7,920 bases of DNA from positions 1 through 7,920 of the forward strand of contig JACQWN010000386.1 of NCBI GenBank assembly GCA_016209245.1, in the 5' to 3' direction. Numbering within the stretch: the stretch's first letter is position 1; every line of letters begins with the position of its first letter. This stretch comes from Bacteroidia bacterium. Lineage in GTDB: Bacteria; Bacteroidota; Bacteroidia; Bacteroidales; BM523. Below, piece after piece: positions 7,141 to 7,920 of the stretch. A program made the position numbers and the translations under genes. The notes beneath the pieces are model-generated. The model had not been told where the DNA came from and did not search any database. It saw only the letters and a list, made by a program, of their open reading frames with translations.

Positions 7141-7148
7141 TAAATTTG
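7141..7148 (+). promoter_or_regulatory. Possible minus-7 box for trmD
   Basis: TAAATTTG matches the Bacteroidota minus-7 consensus TAnnTTTG exactly. No clear TTTG minus-33 element is found at the right distance; GTTTTTC at 7121-7127 is the nearest approach. The implied transcription start would be at or just before the ATG at 7155, giving an almost leaderless message. Confidence 0.3.
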
Positions 7149-7204
7149 CCGTAAATGAGAATAGATATTTTAACAATATTACCTGAATTGCTTGATTTGG
7201 TGGC

Positions 7205-7222
7205 GGAGGTGGAATGGTAATG
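7205..7222 (+). promoter_or_regulatory. GGAGG and overlapping TAATG stop/start inside trmD
   Basis: GGAGG at 7205-7209 derives from the glycine codons of the TrmD motif. After the deletion the short upstream frame ends in TAA at 7218-7220, which shares its last A with an ATG at 7220-7222 in the frame of the remaining TrmD. This could permit reinitiation and synthesis of a 165-residue product. It is probably accidental. Confidence 0.4.
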
Positions 7223-7717
7223 AAAATAGAACCTGTTTATTATGCGTTAAAAGATTTAACAGATAAACGGAAATATGATGAAATAGTTTATACTTCACCC
7301 GACGGGGAATTATTTACACAACGGATTGCAAATTATTTTGCAACATTGGACAATATAATAATTTTATGCGGTCATTATAAAGGAATTGATGAAAGAATAA
7401 GGGAGCATCTGATAACGAGGGAGATTTCAATCGGCGATTATGTTCTTACCGGCGGTGAGCTTGCGGCAGCAGTAATTACCGATAGCATTGCTCGGTTATT
7501 ACCCGGTGCAATTTCCGATGGAATTTCAGCGCTTACCGATTCATTCCAGGACGATTTGCTGGCGCCACCCGTTTATACCCGTCCTGCAGAATTTCTGGGA
7601 TGGAAAGTTCCCGATATACTTCTCTCGGGAAATACCAAAGAAATTGAGAACTGGCGGCACGAACAATCTGTTGAAAGGACGAAAAAAAAACGACCGGGGT
7701 TATTCAAATGTTATTAA
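7214..7717 (+). CDS. trmD: TrmD, N-terminally truncated open frame (167 residues)
   Basis: This open frame keeps the part of TrmD from about residue 60 on. It includes the SAM-binding trefoil-knot motifs ILCGHYKGIDER (residues 50-61 here) and SIGDYVLTGGEL (72-83), the arginine of ARLLPG (R94), and the catalytic aspartate in TDSFQDD (D109, equivalent to E. coli D169), followed by PPVYTRPAEFLGWKVPDILLSGN and the C-terminal helical part. The missing N-terminal strands and helices belong to the knot-domain core, so activity is doubtful. Start is ATG 7214 or, more likely, ATG 7220, which overlaps the stop of the 21-codon upstream frame and lies ten bases after GGAGG. It ends in TAA. Confidence 0.8.
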   Translation: MVMKIEPVYYALKDLTDKRKYDEIVYTSPDGELFTQRIANYFATLDNIIILCGHYKGIDERIREHLITREISIGDYVLTGGELAAAVITDSIARLLPGAISDGISALTDSFQDDLLAPPVYTRPAEFLGWKVPDILLSGNTKEIENWRHEQSVERTKKKRPGLFKCY

Positions 7718-7783
7718 TTTAGGGTTTGCTGAAAAAATATTATTTGATTGTAATACAGCAAATTATGTAATGACTGTTTATTA

Positions 7784-7829
7784 AAAATGCAAAGGATTTT
7801 CATTAATAGTATTAGATTCTTTGCATTTT
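7784..7829 (+). terminator. Possible terminator hairpin downstream of trmD
   Basis: AAAATGCAAAG (7784-7794) and CTTTGCATTTT (7819-7829) are a perfect 11-base inverted repeat around a 24-base loop, 66 bases after the trmD stop. The 3' arm ends in four T. The long loop and AT-rich stem make it weak. A second, 7-base dyad (TTTGCTG 7725-7731, CAGCAAA 7756-7762) lies between it and the gene. Nothing else is recognised in 7718-7920. Confidence 0.35.
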
Positions 7830-7920
7830 GATGTAGTGCTAACGTAATTGTGCTTAATAGCAAAACAATTTTTATCACAAACCCGGCATACTCACCCCCT
7901 TCCCCTCTCTAGGAATAGCT

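Larger units (their letters stand above)
7155..7717 (+). pseudogene. trmD: tRNA (guanine-37-N1) methyltransferase gene with an internal out-of-frame deletion
   Basis: TrmD methylates G37 next to the anticodon using S-adenosylmethionine, preventing +1 frameshifting; it is usually essential. The frame from ATG 7155 reads MRIDILTILPELL, the correct TrmD N terminus, then runs into TAA at 7218 after 21 codons. From 7196, in another frame, it reads FGGGGGMVMKIEP, which is the conserved segment at about residue 54 of the family. Family residues of about 14-53 are therefore missing, roughly 118 bases by comparison with the E. coli numbering, and not a multiple of three. The junction lies near 7193-7198. 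The remaining sequence is well conserved to the stop at 7717, and the restored protein would be about 226 residues, normal for the family. It is either a true deletion or an assembly artefact. Confidence 0.85.

Noticed and set aside
7488..7784. 98-codon frame overlapping the end of trmD
   Set aside because: It is an alternative frame of conserved trmD sequence and resembles no family.
7890..7907. C-rich stretch near the right edge, possible half of an inverted repeat
   Set aside because: The sequence ends before any partner arm can be seen, so nothing can be supported.

Overview
The window looks like chromosomal DNA from a member of the Bacteroidota. The evidence is an AT-rich composition, a TonB-dependent receptor with an N-terminal carboxypeptidase-regulatory-like domain, a multi-repeat DUF349 protein of the Bacteroidota type, and pyrG directly followed by yidC, an arrangement I know from that phylum. 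No phage, plasmid, CRISPR, rRNA or tRNA signal is visible.

Layout. On the minus strand, reading right to left, are a DUF349 gene (7077-5062), a 446-base intergenic region, a TonB-dependent receptor (4615-2282), CTP synthase pyrG (2279-678), and the first 225 codons of membrane insertase yidC (676-1, running off the left edge). Receptor, pyrG and yidC are separated by only 2 and 1 bases and are probably cotranscribed. On the plus strand, divergent from the DUF349 gene, is trmD (7155-7717), the tRNA (guanine-37-N1) methyltransferase.

Two normally conserved genes appear broken. The DUF349 frame is interrupted by an in-frame TGA at codon 158, with protein-like sequence continuing in the same frame on both sides. 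trmD has its correct first 13 codons, then jumps to about codon 54 of the family in a different frame, as if about 118 bases had been deleted. The start codons lie 78 bases apart and the lesions about 590 bases apart. They could be real decay, stop-codon readthrough or reinitiation, or sequence/assembly errors. The sequence alone cannot decide.

The intergenic region 4616-5061 is almost entirely repeats. A roughly 210-base MITE-like imperfect inverted repeat is centred on a perfect 64-base palindrome and carries a CCCCG/CGGGG hairpin at one end. Around it are degenerate 8-base tandem arrays, one abutting the receptor's GTG start and another ending in the DUF349 stop codon, and a 24-base direct repeat.

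Functionally the genes are housekeeping: nucleotide synthesis, membrane protein insertion, tRNA modification and outer-membrane uptake. I found no convincing new multi-gene system. The items most worth checking are the two broken genes and the nested palindrome.
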